The notes under the pieces are model-generated. The model did no database searches and was not told the DNA's origin. It worked only from the letters and a program-made list of their open reading frames with translations. This document shows positions 16,471 to 26,007 of a DNA stretch of 44,866 nucleotides, piece by piece (within the stretch, counting starts at the first letter, position 1; every line of letters begins with the position of its first letter). Source of the stretch: Peribacillus simplex. GTDB lineage: Bacteria; Bacillota; Bacilli; Bacillales; DSM-1321. The stretch is taken from assembly GCF_001542915.1 (NCBI RefSeq), contig NZ_LNNH01000028.1, forward strand, positions 169,465-214,330, read 5' to 3'. A program made the position numbers and the translations under genes.

Positions 16471-17545
16471 GCTTTTTCCCCTCCTTCGAATGGATGAATG
16501 TGCCGATAAACAAAAAGGCGGTCAAAAGTAAAAGGAAATAAAAGGTGCCAGGGTAATAATAGTTTTGACTGATATGCAGGAACTTGAAATTACTGAAGGG
16601 CACGATGGAGATGATCACCATGAGAAAGCCGATGGCGAAAAGGATTCCGAGCTTCATATTGTTCGATTTTCCTTTAAAGGTCTCCGTTATAAGGAACAAC
16701 GCCAAAGAAACACGGATATAAGCACCGGCAAGCCATTGATAAATGGAAAAGAAATCGGTATGTTCGATATATTTCCCAATTGTCAGCAAGCGCCACTGTT
16801 CATAGGCGGGGTATCTCATCGCTTCGGCTAAGATCGGTCCGAATTCCGCAATAGCTGCAGTCAGCGGGCCAAGAAGCAGGAACAACATGCCAAGGCATAA
16901 AAGGGCCAATCCCTTGCGGCTAAGTGTATCGGTAAGTTTTTCCTGGAAAAAAGCAAGTAAAATCAGTTCAGCAAAGCCGTACGATGAGTAAAGAAAGGCT
17001 CTAGTGCCGTGAAAATACCCATTTTCAAAAAGGGGAAGAAGGTGGCTATAATCTTTTTTCGGAATATTTCCCGTCGCAACGAACAGGCCAAGAATTACGA
17101 CGATCGGCAATAATACTGAAGAACTGATGGCAATGGAACGCAAGCCAGAGTGGGCCATGAATATGCATAGCAGGGCAAACGGAAGGATGATGGCCAAACT
17201 AGGGGTTTCAAAAAGGAAGCTTGTCGTGATCCAATCCATCGTTTCCTTCGTGGTGGCCAAAACCAGGCTTATCAGATAAATCTTGATGAAGAATAAAACG
17301 ATATTTTTAATCGGTTTGCCGAATTTATTTTCAAGCCAAGCCGCCAGAGTATCATTATTCATATTCTTGATTATCCTTGATAAGAGATAGACCCAAATCG
17401 GGATCAACCCGATAGTAAGAGCGGCAAAAAACCAAGCATCCCTTCCGCCGGCAGAAAGAAGGAAGGGGATCAAGATGACATGATTAAGAAGGCCAATAGA
17501 TAAAAAGAAAATACTAAGAACTTGTATCGAACTAATTTTCTTCAA
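16445..17545 (-). CDS. Spore germinant receptor subunit B, second operon (permease-like)
   Basis: The 366-residue polytopic protein of the endospore germination permease family has about ten transmembrane segments. It begins at a TTG (17545) with GGGGAT about nine bases upstream; no ATG is available nearby. The family-typical YSSYGFAELILLAFFQEKL region is present in mid-protein. As first gene of the B-A-C operon it is divergent from yfiT. The 230-bp gap contains no SigG-type promoter I could call with confidence. The charged tail (HSKEGKKHENETIQK) overlaps the A-subunit start. Confidence 0.92.
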   Translation of the reverse strand: MKKISSIQVLSIFFLSIGLLNHVILIPFLLSAGGRDAWFFAALTIGLIPIWVYLLSRIIKNMNNDTLAAWLENKFGKPIKNIVLFFIKIYLISLVLATTKETMDWITTSFLFETPSLAIILPFALLCIFMAHSGLRSIAISSSVLLPIVVILGLFVATGNIPKKDYSHLLPLFENGYFHGTRAFLYSSYGFAELILLAFFQEKLTDTLSRKGLALLCLGMLFLLLGPLTAAIAEFGPILAEAMRYPAYEQWRLLTIGKYIEHTDFFSIYQWLAGAYIRVSLALFLITETFKGKSNNMKLGILFAIGFLMVIISIVPFSNFKFLHISQNYYYPGTFYFLLLLTAFLFIGTFIHSKEGKKHENETIQK

Positions 17546-17776
17546 AATGCTCTGATCCCCATTTCCATTGTTGAGTAAAGTGTTTAAATAACCGCGATCA
17601 TATATTTGTTTATGGTTGCTAAAAGTGGAAATAGTATACCTTTAATGATTTGGATTAATATTCCTGCTGAGAAATCTTTGAAGGAGCAAGCATAAATGCC
17701 GTCGATTCAGAGGATTTATCATGAGCGATAAAGAATGTAATAAGATAGGTTGATGAACATAAAGGGAGCGATGTAG

Positions 17777-18292
17777 ATGGAGTTGAAGTACCCGGTTGGG
17801 ACATTTCGATTTGAGGGGGAAATCGCAAGTATGGCCGATGGCTGGATCAGAGAGATTGGGGCTTTGCCTGGACTGCTTAAGGAGGCTGTAGGCAACATGG
17901 ATGATGAACAGCTTGATACGGCTTATCGTCCGGGCGGGTGGACGGTGCGTCAAGTCGTGCACCATGTTGCAGATAGTCATATGAATGCGTATGTCCGTTT
18001 TAAGCTTGCTCTTACAGAAGAAAATCCAGTCATCAAACCTTATGAACAGGGACGCTGGGCAGAGTTGCCTGACTATGAAATGCCGGTTGATATATCGCTG
18101 ACTCTATTAGAGGCGGTTCATGGCCGCTTGCACAAGCTGTTATCGGGCCTTTCCGCCGAAGATCTGAACCGGACATTCCTTCATCCTGAATCAGGAGAGG
18201 TGAAGGTCGGGGAGAACATCGGCATGTATGCGTGGCATGGCCGCCATCATCTTGCTCATATCACTTCTTTATCAAAACGCCAGGGGTGGTGA
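17777..18292 (+). CDS. yfiT: YfiT-like DinB-fold putative metal-dependent hydrolase/thiol transferase
   Basis: The 171-residue four-helix DinB-fold protein closely follows B. subtilis YfiT. It shows [10 protein letters not shown] near the start, [16 protein letters not shown] in the middle, and [15 protein letters not shown] at the end. The histidines in these two blocks form the three-His metal site of the family. The superfamily includes bacillithiol S-transferases, so a thiol-transfer or detoxification role is possible. The family name as a hydrolase is provisional. AAAGGGAG precedes the start. The gene stands alone, followed by a 250-bp gap without a recognisable gene. Confidence 0.85.
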   Translation: MELKYPVGTFRFEGEIASMADGWIREIGALPGLLKEAVGNMDDEQLDTAYRPGGWTVRQVVHHVADSHMNAYVRFKLALTEENPVIKPYEQGRWAELPDYEMPVDISLTLLEAVHGRLHKLLSGLSAEDLNRTFLHPESGEVKVGENIGMYAWHGRHHLAHITSLSKRQGW

Positions 18293-18548
18293 ATGGGTAA
18301 TATCCCTGCTGGAGGTTGTGAAACTAAAATTACAGGGTGAGGTAGGCGGGCGCGTACAGTTGCATGGATGTTTAAAGCAAAACGGCAACATGAACGATCG
18401 GGACTGGTTGTAAACGAAGTGGCATAGGACGTTCACTCATGGAAAAGACTGTATTTATCCTGTATACATGGGAGGGGATTCTTCCAATAATGTGTATATT
18501 CCCTTGATAATGTATCGGAATATGAAAAAAATGATTGGGGTGATCTAG

Positions 18549-19034
18549 ATGCAAGCTGTCATCGAAAAAGAAGGGAACGGGATTATCGCTAGATTCGATC
18601 GCCAGTACAATCATTCAGTGGAAAAGGTATGGGATGCTTTAACGGAGAATGATAAGCTGGAGAAATGGATGAGCAATCTGGAAATAAAGGATCTTCGAAA
18701 AGACGGAAACATTCAATTCCATTTCAATGATGGGTCAGGGAAATCCTTTGATATGAAGATAAGGGATTTTCGGGAACGTGCCGTTTTAGAGTTTGAATGG
18801 GGCGATGGCTGGGTTCGTTTCGAATCATCTCCTGAAAAGGGCGGATGCGCGCTGATTTTGACGGAATCCATCAGTACGCTCAGTAATCATACATCAAAGG
18901 ATTTGGCAGGCTGGCATGTGTGTCTCGACATGCTAGGGGAAGTATTGGATGGGCGTGCGATTGACTTTCCGATGGATGCATGGGAAAAGTGGCATGAGGA
19001 ATATATCATTGCCGTCAAACGGATCGACGGATAG
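18549..19034 (+). CDS. SRPBCC (AHSA1-type) ligand-binding domain protein
   Basis: The 161-residue protein shows the AHSA1/START-like pattern: an N-terminal strand leading into YNHSVEKVWDALTENDKLEKWMSNLEI, a middle region of alternating strands, and a long C-terminal helix (KDLAGWHVCLDMLGEVLDG...WEKWHEEYIIAVKRI). Such proteins bind hydrophobic ligands or act in stress responses; no ligand can be predicted. The start is preceded by GGGGTGAT. A perfect terminator follows within 30 bp, so it is a single-gene unit. Confidence 0.82.
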   Translation: MQAVIEKEGNGIIARFDRQYNHSVEKVWDALTENDKLEKWMSNLEIKDLRKDGNIQFHFNDGSGKSFDMKIRDFRERAVLEFEWGDGWVRFESSPEKGGCALILTESISTLSNHTSKDLAGWHVCLDMLGEVLDGRAIDFPMDAWEKWHEEYIIAVKRIDG

Positions 19035-19064
19035 AAGTCATGGAAATACATAAAGATGGGTACG

Positions 19065-19094
19065 AAACACAGGCAGCTGGCCTGTGTTTTTTTT
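19065..19094 (+). terminator. Rho-independent terminator of the SRPBCC gene
   Basis: A ten-base perfect stem (AAACACAGGC with GCCTGTGTTT) with a five-base loop and a long T-run. The stretch 19095-19350 after it holds no gene I can recognise. Confidence 0.9.
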
Positions 19095-19350
19095 GTATAT
19101 GGAACGAGGCGGAAAGGTTATCGCGGGTTTAATCCGTTTCTTCTTACATGGAGCAAGGCTGACTCACAGATTGGAAGGATGATGGTCATGAAAATCATGT
19201 AATTTATGGAAAATTGATTGACTCGAAAAAACCTTGGAAAAAAGGGTGATTGGGCGAGAAATGCATGTTTTCTGTTAATTTACACGGTCTAAATGGTATT
19301 TTTAATGCGACTCGAACCTTTGGACCCATCGGATTCAACAAAATTGGTAA

Positions 19351-19377
19351 TTGACAATCTTAAAATAGGTATATAGT
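19351..19377 (+). promoter_or_regulatory. Possible SigA-type promoter of the chemoreceptor
   Basis: TTGACA (19351-19356) and TATAGT (19372-19377) are good hexamers, but the 15-bp spacer is short. No convincing SigD element (TAAA-N15-GCCGATAA) was seen, although chemoreceptors are often SigD-dependent. Confidence 0.35.
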
Positions 19378-19484
19378 ATGTTTATGTGGAAAAATAAAGT
19401 AAGTCATGGAGAATAAGGTATGAACCATTTTGTGCATAGATGGCATCTGTGTTTTCACGTGAAAGAATTAGGAGGAAAATGTTA

Positions 19485-21566
19485 ATGGGAAGTTCACGGG
19501 GTGGCAAGAAGGAAAAAGTAAAGAGAAGGATATCAATCCGGGTAAAGTGGTTACTATTCATTTGTTTATCCGTTTTTCTTGCGATAGTCGTAGCCGTTTC
19601 GATTATGGGGGTAAAGGTAACGTCCATTTTTAAAGAAGATAGTATATCCCTCAACAAAAGTTCGGCACAAAATGCTGCGACACAAATCAATCTGAGCATG
19701 GCTACCTATGAAAATTCGCTAGAGCAATTATCTCAATTAATCTCCAATCAAGTTAGAAGCGGTGATTCGATCAAGGATATCCGCAAGACTGTAGAAGCAT
19801 TCCAGACAAATAATGAGGATTTGATTTCGGTTTATTATATGGATGGGAAGGATGGTTCCCTGAACGCTTCACCCGTAATGGAGTTCAATCAGGATGCGCG
19901 GGAGACCAAAACTTATACGCAGCTGACGGAAAGGCCGGAAACGAAATGGATGGATGTGTATAAGGATACGACTTCAGGAACGATCATGACTTCCGTTGTC
20001 ACACCGGTTTTAGTGGACGGAAAAATGGTCGGGGCCCTTGGTTATGATATTGACCTCTCGACCATCGGGAAAATGAGGTCCAATATCGAAAAAGATTCCA
20101 CTAGCAGTCTGATCATCTTGGACTCGCAAGGGTTTATCGTAAGCTCCTTCATGAAGGACATGGACGGTAAGAATATGAATCCTGAAAAAAGCGGGATGGA
20201 AGAGGGCGTTGAGGATTTCGTTTCGGACACCGACCGCTTCGATTCGGAATTCAAGTGGGTGGCGGACATGTATAATGGAGAAACGACAGCCAATCAACCT
20301 TTGACCCTGGGAGATGAGGAGTTTACTGGTGAAGTGAGTGAAGTACCAGGAGTAAACTGGAAAGTATTGGGGTTTACTCCGGATAAGATCCTCCAATCCA
20401 AGTTGGATGATATGAAAAACATCGTCTTGATATCGATAGTATTAGGATTGTTATTCGGGACTTTATGTGCCCTTTATTTAGCAGGAAAGTTAACGAAGAT
20501 CATGGCCGACTTCAAGAAGGTAATCGAAAAGACGGCGAATGGTGATTTAGTAACCGAATTTGCCTTTACCTCGAATGATGAGATCGGGGATTTGAGCAAA
20601 AGCTATAACTCGATGCTCGCGAAATTAAGGGGATTGGTTGCCAAGGTGAACGGCAATGCCGAATCGGTGACGAATGCCAATGCAGGACTAAGCCAAATAG
20701 CTGCAGAGAATAGCTCGGCGATTACGGATGTTTCACGCGCGATAGACGAGATTGCATCGGGTGCATCCAATCAATCTGAGCAAGTCGAGCATGGAGCGGG
20801 CACCATCCAGGTATTAAGTGATGAAATCGATGGATTGTCCAAACAATCCAGGGAGACCCAATCCGTATTGGAGCTCGCATCAGAAAAAATCGAATCAGGG
20901 AAACAACAGGTTGGCAGCCTGGAAACTTCTTATCAAAAATTGGAGCTGGCGTTTACGGCAGTCACCGACATGAGCTTAAGGCTTGTGGAGAAATCGAAAA
21001 CCATTTCCGATGTTACGAATGCGATTTCGAAAATATCGGAGCAAACCAATTTGTTATCCTTGAATGCATCGATAGAGGCGGCACGCGCCGGTGAATCTGG
21101 CAAAGGATTTGCGGTCGTGGCCAATGAAGTGCGAAGCTTGGCGGATGATTCGAAAGAGGCTACTAAAAACATTCAGGATATCATCCAGAGCATTCTTTCT
21201 GACACGGAGGAACTTTTGAAAACGACCAATGAAACGAACCAAATCAGCAAGGATCAAAAGAATGCCGTGATTACAGTAAGTGAGGCCATGAAAGAGCTGG
21301 AGGACTCGGTCGGGAGGATTTCCAATTCCATTCAAGAAGAAACAAGATCGATCGAAAGCATCAATCAGCAAAAAGAAACGGTCGTTCAAGTGATTGAAGA
21401 AATCACCGCTGTTTCCCAGCAAACAACGGCTTCATCAGAAGAAATTGCCTCATCTATGGAGGAACAAGCTGCTTCATCCATTGAACTTGCCCAATATACG
21501 GAGCAGCTCACACAATTAATAAATGATTTGGAAACCACGCTTGGGGAGTTCCAGATAAACAAGTAG
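19485..21566 (+). CDS. Methyl-accepting chemotaxis protein with extracellular Cache-type sensor
   Basis: The 693-residue chemoreceptor starts at ATG 19485 behind AGGAGG. Order of parts: basic N terminus, transmembrane helix 1 (about 22-43), a large extracellular domain of dCache type (segments [20 protein letters not shown] and [13 protein letters not shown]), transmembrane helix 2, a HAMP linker, and a long cytoplasmic coiled coil. The coiled coil contains the highly conserved hairpin [19 protein letters not shown] that contacts CheA and CheW. dCache domains bind small molecules such as amino acids. The ligand here is not evident. A hairpin terminator follows. Confidence 0.92.
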   Translation: MGSSRGGKKEKVKRRISIRVKWLLFICLSVFLAIVVAVSIMGVKVTSIFKEDSISLNKSSAQNAATQINLSMATYENSLEQLSQLISNQVRSGDSIKDIRKTVEAFQTNNEDLISVYYMDGKDGSLNASPVMEFNQDARETKTYTQLTERPETKWMDVYKDTTSGTIMTSVVTPVLVDGKMVGALGYDIDLSTIGKMRSNIEKDSTSSLIILDSQGFIVSSFMKDMDGKNMNPEKSGMEEGVEDFVSDTDRFDSEFKWVADMYNGETTANQPLTLGDEEFTGEVSEVPGVNWKVLGFTPDKILQSKLDDMKNIVLISIVLGLLFGTLCALYLAGKLTKIMADFKKVIEKTANGDLVTEFAFTSNDEIGDLSKSYNSMLAKLRGLVAKVNGNAESVTNANAGLSQIAAENSSAITDVSRAIDEIASGASNQSEQVEHGAGTIQVLSDEIDGLSKQSRETQSVLELASEKIESGKQQVGSLETSYQKLELAFTAVTDMSLRLVEKSKTISDVTNAISKISEQTNLLSLNASIEAARAGESGKGFAVVANEVRSLADDSKEATKNIQDIIQSILSDTEELLKTTNETNQISKDQKNAVITVSEAMKELEDSVGRISNSIQEETRSIESINQQKETVVQVIEEITAVSQQTTASSEEIASSMEEQAASSIELAQYTEQLTQLINDLETTLGEFQINK

Positions 21567-21581
21567 AGTCACGGATAAGGC

Positions 21582-21617
21582 AAAAGGGGAGACCGCTCAA
21601 TCGGGTTTCCCCCTTTT
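21582..21617 (+). terminator. Terminator after the chemoreceptor
   Basis: AAAAGGGGAGACC pairs imperfectly with GGGTTTCCCCCTTTT around a short loop. The T-tract is short (four), so it may be leaky. The roughly 195 bp between here and the next gene includes a TTGGCG/TACAAA promoter-like pair near 21671 but no recognised riboswitch. Confidence 0.6.
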
Positions 21618-21813
21618 GGCATGCGCATACGGTGGACTCTCTTGTGATGATCGCAGGGGTCATCTCTCTTTGGCGGACATTTCCACTGGAAGTACAAAGG
21701 TACAATTTTACGAGTCTGGTCAAGCAACCGGTGCCTTTTCAGGTAAGGGGAATATACATATAGGAATCGGACATGTAGGGTCCAAAGGCTCAAGGCCCAA
21801 AGGGGAGAACAGC

Positions 21814-23169
21814 ATGCATTTCGAAATTGGAATGGCTATTTTTGTGTTTGTCATGACAATGATCGTTATATTATGGAGGCCGGGAGGAATAAATGAAGCT
21901 TGGCCAGCTTCGATTGGTGCAGCGATCATTTTGCTATCCGGCACAGTGTCCCATGGAGATATTTTGGATATCATCAGCAAAATTGGGGGGGCATCGATCA
22001 CGATCATGGCAACGATCGTGATGGCGGTCATCCTTGAGAGTTTCGGTTTTTTTCACTGGGCGGCGGCAAGGCTCGCCATCCTTGCCAGAGGATCTGGATA
22101 TCGTCTATATTGGTACATTCAATTATTGTGCTTTTTAATGACTTTGTTATTCAATAATGATGGCAGCATCCTGATCACGACGCCCATCTTGATCTTGCTT
22201 CTGAAAAATCTCAGGCTGAAGCCGCACGAAGCGGTTCCCTATCTATTGAGCGGAGCATTGGTTGCAACCGCTTCCAGTGCCCCGATAGGTGTAAGTAACA
22301 TTGTGAATTTAATCGCTTTGCAAATTGTGCATATGACGCTTTATATGCATACAGCCATGATGTTTGTACCTGCAACCCTGGGGCTGCTTTTCATGTCATG
22401 CTTGATGTTCTTGGTGGTCAAGAAAAAATTGCCCAAGAAATTACCTGAGCTTTCATATGACATTGAAGAAAGTTTCTTTACGAAAAATTTCCATCCCTTA
22501 AAGGGGGGCATGACGGTGGAAACAAAACGGCAGCGTACGATATTCATGCTAAAAGTATTGCTCTATGTGTTTGTTGTGCGCTGTTTACTCTTCGTCGCCT
22601 CTTATTTTTCCATTCCCATTGAATGGGTTGCCGTGCTCGGCTCGTTATCTTTGCTGATCTGGAGATGGTATCATCTACGCACACATCCAGCCGATATCTT
22701 GAAGAAAACCCCATGGCACATCCTGATATTCGCGTTCTCCATGTATGTCATCATATACGGACTCCATAATGTAGGGCTTACGGCCATACTCATAAAAATT
22801 TGTGAACCGATCGTGAACCAAGGCTTATTGAGTGCCAGTTTTGTCATGGGCGGGTTAGTATCGCTGCTATCAAACATATTCAACAATCACCCGGCATTAA
22901 TGATAGGCACCATTACCTTAACGGAGATGGGACTTGATCCAATTACCTTAAAAACCATCTATCTGGCCAATATAATCGGCAGTGACATAGGCTCGTTGTT
23001 GTTGCCCATCGGTACTCTTGCCTCTCTTATCTGGATGTATATCCTGAAGCAAAATAAAGTGAAAATAACGTGGAAAGATTATTTAAGCGTATCCCTGGTA
23101 GTCATACCGCTGACTACAGCGGTGACACTGCTATTGTTATATTTTTGGGTCCAAATGATATTCAGCTAA
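21814..23169 (+). CDS. ArsB/NhaD-type (ion transporter superfamily) permease
   Basis: The 451-residue protein has about eleven hydrophobic segments. The start is ATG 21814, seven bases after AGGGGAG; the frame extends upstream to 21616, but that part is not membrane-like and lacks a ribosome site. Motifs such as FNNDGSILITTPILILLL and SNIFNNHPALMIGTITL resemble the paired FNND/NNHP loops of arsenite and Na+/H+ antiporter-type permeases. No arsR or arsC gene is nearby, so arsenite export should not be assumed. It lies 24 bp upstream of a DUF2642-like gene, probably in one transcript. Confidence 0.82.
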   Translation: MHFEIGMAIFVFVMTMIVILWRPGGINEAWPASIGAAIILLSGTVSHGDILDIISKIGGASITIMATIVMAVILESFGFFHWAAARLAILARGSGYRLYWYIQLLCFLMTLLFNNDGSILITTPILILLLKNLRLKPHEAVPYLLSGALVATASSAPIGVSNIVNLIALQIVHMTLYMHTAMMFVPATLGLLFMSCLMFLVVKKKLPKKLPELSYDIEESFFTKNFHPLKGGMTVETKRQRTIFMLKVLLYVFVVRCLLFVASYFSIPIEWVAVLGSLSLLIWRWYHLRTHPADILKKTPWHILIFAFSMYVIIYGLHNVGLTAILIKICEPIVNQGLLSASFVMGGLVSLLSNIFNNHPALMIGTITLTEMGLDPITLKTIYLANIIGSDIGSLLLPIGTLASLIWMYILKQNKVKITWKDYLSVSLVVIPLTTAVTLLLLYFWVQMIFS

Positions 23170-23193
23170 ATAACCTTCTAGGAGGAGATAGTA

Positions 23194-23859
23194 ATGAGTG
23201 ATGCGGGTGCATTACTGGGTAAGCAAATCGATGTCCAACTCTCGGGAAAAAAAACGTACAAAGGAATATTAACGGATCTGGGCATGGATATTCTCGTGCT
23301 GTACAACGGAAAGCAGTTTCTGTATTTTCCGATGCTGCAAATCCATCAATTGAATCTCAGTAAAGAAATAGATAACGAGATTGAATATCCGCTGGAATCT
23401 CCGATGATGGAGGACATGGGATCGATTTCCTATCGAAAAACGTTAATGAATGCCAAAGGTGTGTTTTCAGAAATCCACGTTGCAGGCCACATTCCGCTGC
23501 ACGGTTATATCACCAATGTTTTCAATGATTACTTTGCGTTCTACTCGCCAGTATACAAAACGATGTATATTTCACTGCATCACCTGAAATACCTTTCCCC
23601 CAATAATCAAAGTGCCATCCCCTACTCGCTCAGTAAAGAATGCTTTCCCGTCAATCCATCAGCCGTGCCAATGGTGCGCTCCTTGGAAGAGCAATTAAAG
23701 AAAAATGCAGGAAAACTTTTGGTCCTTGATGGAGGGGAAGACCCCATGAAGATCGGGGTGCTGAAAACGGCTGCGAATAACTTTGTCGAGTTAACGACAG
23801 CAAGCGGCGATCAAGTGTTTTTGAAGCTTGCGCATATTAAAAGTGTGTACATGCCATAG
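23194..23859 (+). CDS. DUF2642-like protein with three tandem beta-type repeats
   Basis: The 221-residue protein without signal peptide is built from three related segments of about 45-50 residues, near 7-53, 88-134 and 172-218. Each follows the pattern G-x-hydrophobic strand, a G-x-hydrophobic-x-x strand (KGILTDL, HGYITNV, KIGVLKT), an aromatic strand, and a final H-x-hydrophobic-x turn (LQIHQLNL, HHLKYL, AHIKSV). DUF2642 proteins are common in spore-forming Bacillus and some are linked to spore surface layers. That link is family knowledge, not shown here. AGGAGG lies upstream of the start. A terminator follows. Confidence 0.7.
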   Translation: MSDAGALLGKQIDVQLSGKKTYKGILTDLGMDILVLYNGKQFLYFPMLQIHQLNLSKEIDNEIEYPLESPMMEDMGSISYRKTLMNAKGVFSEIHVAGHIPLHGYITNVFNDYFAFYSPVYKTMYISLHHLKYLSPNNQSAIPYSLSKECFPVNPSAVPMVRSLEEQLKKNAGKLLVLDGGEDPMKIGVLKTAANNFVELTTASGDQVFLKLAHIKSVYMP

Positions 23860-23873
23860 ATTCATGGAGTGAG

Positions 23874-23900
23874 GGGAAAGCTATCTAGCTTTCCCTTTTT
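23874..23900 (+). terminator. Rho-independent terminator after the DUF2642-like gene
   Basis: GGGAAAGC and GCTTTCCC form the stem, followed by five T. The 225 bp up to 24125 contain no convincing gene. Confidence 0.85.
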
Positions 23901-24125
23901 AATTCTAGCGCGTCACTGAACATCCCATCCGTTTTCCTTATGTGATAGCCGAAAGGAGCGTTGGTTTATTAATTTAAATGATTGATAGGCTAAAAGATTC
24001 ATTCGTTTTACCGATATTAGGTATATTAGTGAGTATTATAGGATGTCAATTCGATTTTAATAGGTAATTAGTTTTACTCCAGTGGCATTTTTATTGGATA
24101 TTCTGATCAAGAAGGAAGGGCTGAA

Positions 24126-25328
24126 ATGTTTAAGGCAAAATTAAGCAGCAGAGCATGGATTGTGGTGTTCATCATCAGTTCAATTTTTTTCCCGGGATTT
24201 ATGGCGGAGGCGGCAGATCGTGTTCATACGGTGGCTGCTAATGAAACGGTAGAATCGATTGCAAGGACCTATCATATATCCCCGGCGCAGTTAATGAATG
24301 CGAATGGATTGCCCGATAACAAGCTATACGCTGGCCAGAAGGTAAAGATCATTCAAACGGCATCCACTCCTGCCGCCTACCAGTGGTCGGAGAGGGGAAA
24401 AAGGATTGCCGACTATGCGAAAACATTTGTTGGGTTTAAAAAAATGGCCGGAGAAGAGACGCCTGCAAACGGCTTTGACTCCAGCGGGCTGATTCATTGG
24501 GTTCTTTCCAGGCAGAACATTTCCATCGACCGTTTGACAGTTGACGGTTTTTATAAGCAGGGAATGGATACAGCGGCTCCGAAAGCAGGAGATCTTATCT
24601 TCTTTCTTGAAAAAGCAAGTTCGAAGGTCGTGACTGCCGGAATCTACCTCGGCAAGAACCAATTTGTCCATTCCGGATATGGGGCAGAAACGGTCCAGGT
24701 GAGATCGAGTACGGAGAACTACTTTGGAAAATATAAGATGGCCTATAAAACGTATACCCCAAAAGGTGAGCACATCGTCCAAAGCGGGGAAACACTAAAA
24801 GGGATAGCGGAAAAATACGGCATTTCCATGAATGCGATCAAAAACCGAAATGCCCTTCCAGCTGCTGGGCTGATACAAGGGCAGTATCTTCAAATATACA
24901 GCAGTCCTTTGTTTCCTTTTTACGTTAATCAAGAGGCTGCTTATGATAAGGCTGAGGCTGTCATTAAGTACGCTTACACATTTCGCGGCTTTACCTATGC
25001 TTTTGGGGAAGATGATCCCACGCTCGGAATGGACTGCAGCGGATTCATCTACTGGGTGATGAAGGAGCAGGGCCTTTCGGTAAAGCGTGGTTCGGCGGAG
25101 GAATACTTCTCCTTGCTGCCGAAGATCGAAAACCCAAAAGCAGGCGATTTAGTGTTTTTTAGGGATACTGGCGCCAGGCGGGGTGTAACTCACGTTGGCA
25201 TCTACCTGGGGGGAGGAAGATTCCTTCATACAACCGAGAAACCTGGCGTTCATATTTCCAGCCTATCGTCAGGTTATTTTGCCGAAAAGTTCGAAAGCTT
25301 CGGTCAAGCTGAAGACCTAATGAACTAA
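24126..25328 (+). CDS. Secreted LysM - NlpC/P60 (degenerate) - LysM - NlpC/P60 wall protein
   Basis: The 400-residue exported protein has a signal peptide (cleavage near AEA-A30). A LysM domain at about 33-76 and a second at 215-258 would bind peptidoglycan. Two NlpC/P60 domains follow them, at about 90-207 and 272-392. The second is intact: catalytic Cys304 in GMDCSGFIYWV, His356 in THVGIYLG and a further His368. The first keeps the same framework, but the Cys position is Ser119 (GFDSSGLIHWV) and the His position is Ala171 (TAGIYLG), so it cannot work as a Cys peptidase. The enzyme probably cleaves the peptide stem of peptidoglycan through its second domain. It ends 11 bp from the convergent hydrolase gene. 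Confidence 0.9.
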   Translation: MFKAKLSSRAWIVVFIISSIFFPGFMAEAADRVHTVAANETVESIARTYHISPAQLMNANGLPDNKLYAGQKVKIIQTASTPAAYQWSERGKRIADYAKTFVGFKKMAGEETPANGFDSSGLIHWVLSRQNISIDRLTVDGFYKQGMDTAAPKAGDLIFFLEKASSKVVTAGIYLGKNQFVHSGYGAETVQVRSSTENYFGKYKMAYKTYTPKGEHIVQSGETLKGIAEKYGISMNAIKNRNALPAAGLIQGQYLQIYSSPLFPFYVNQEAAYDKAEAVIKYAYTFRGFTYAFGEDDPTLGMDCSGFIYWVMKEQGLSVKRGSAEEYFSLLPKIENPKAGDLVFFRDTGARRGVTHVGIYLGGGRFLHTTEKPGVHISSLSSGYFAEKFESFGQAEDLMN

Positions 25329-25339
25329 ACCGTTCCTTG

Positions 25340-25972
25340 TCACATGATAAACCGTTTATAAGTGAGGGCCCCTGTTTCAAGTGCGTGAACGAAGCGGTGA
25401 AAGGATTCCGAGTGATTGGTCCTGTTCTTGCTGCTAAAGTCATGGCCTTCGAACAAGCTTTTCCGAAGCTTTGTGGAAAGCTCCAACTGTACGCCGGCAC
25501 CCATTTTGCAGCTGTTCGTGATGTTGCTTGCATTCGTGCCCGAAAGGCGCCTAGGGGCGTCATATGTTTGAAATCCAGCTCGATTCAGAGAATGCTTGAT
25601 CACGTTCTTGAAGGTTTCATTCCGCCCTCCGATGTAAACGAACGAAGCCTGTTCGTTGCGGTGTCCATGAATGGTAAGGGTGGTTTCTGCATCCGCCGCC
25701 ATGGACACCCCGACCGGTTCATTGAACAAACTGGACTTTATATGAAGGATCTGGTTTTCCCGGGATTTCAGTCCTTCGAAAGAATAGGTGCTCGCACCCA
25801 TTCTTTCGCCAAGGGCGACAGCCAGTTCACTGGTTCCAGGTTCAATATTCCCGCCATGGATGGCAAGGACGGCAATAACCGGATTCCTGTGATAAGCGAT
25901 GATGCGATAATCGAGGAATTCTTGTTCATTATTTGTAAGCTCGGCGAAATTTGTGTAGCTAGTAGAAGTCAT
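25340..25972 (-). CDS. Poly-gamma-glutamate hydrolase family protein (PghP/YjqB-type)
   Basis: The 210-residue protein matches the zinc-dependent gamma-PGA hydrolase family (PF05908), which includes phage PghP and B. subtilis YjqB. Visible features are AIHGGNIEPGTSELA (His39 and Glu43 region), TLTIHGHRNEQASFVYIGG with His102 and His104, and GVQLELS towards the end. No signal peptide is evident, as in other family members. The start follows GGAGG by six bases. It lies 66 bp downstream of capE on the same strand with an intrinsic terminator between, so it may be expressed by read-through from the capsule operon. Such enzymes cut poly-gamma-glutamate to short oligomers. Confidence 0.85.
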   Translation of the reverse strand: MTSTSYTNFAELTNNEQEFLDYRIIAYHRNPVIAVLAIHGGNIEPGTSELAVALGERMGASTYSFEGLKSRENQILHIKSSLFNEPVGVSMAADAETTLTIHGHRNEQASFVYIGGRNETFKNVIKHSLNRAGFQTYDAPRRLSGTNASNITNSCKMGAGVQLELSTKLRKSLFEGHDFSSKNRTNHSESFHRFVHALETGALTYKRFIM

Positions 25973-26007
25973 GGCGATCCTCCGGTTTTCGTAGTTTAAT
26001 GGCGAAA

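Noticed and set aside
21616..21813. N-terminal extension of the ArsB/NhaD-type permease
   Set aside because: It has no ribosome site, is not membrane-like and precedes a well placed start at 21814.
21618..21813. A riboswitch in the leader of the permease gene
   Set aside because: Small hairpins can be drawn but no conserved blocks of any riboswitch class I know are present.
21814..23169. Calling the permease an arsenite pump
   Set aside because: No arsR or arsC neighbours and the family also includes Na+/H+ antiporter-like and other ion permeases.
23978..24067. 29-residue peptide frame with a lipobox-like SIIGC
   Set aside because: The only purine-rich site lies about 20 bases upstream of the start, too far, and the frame is very short in AT-rich DNA.
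25337..25999. 220-codon plus-strand frame opposite the PGA hydrolase
   Set aside because: The minus strand encodes recognisable PF05908 motifs with a ribosome site; this frame is a mirror artefact.
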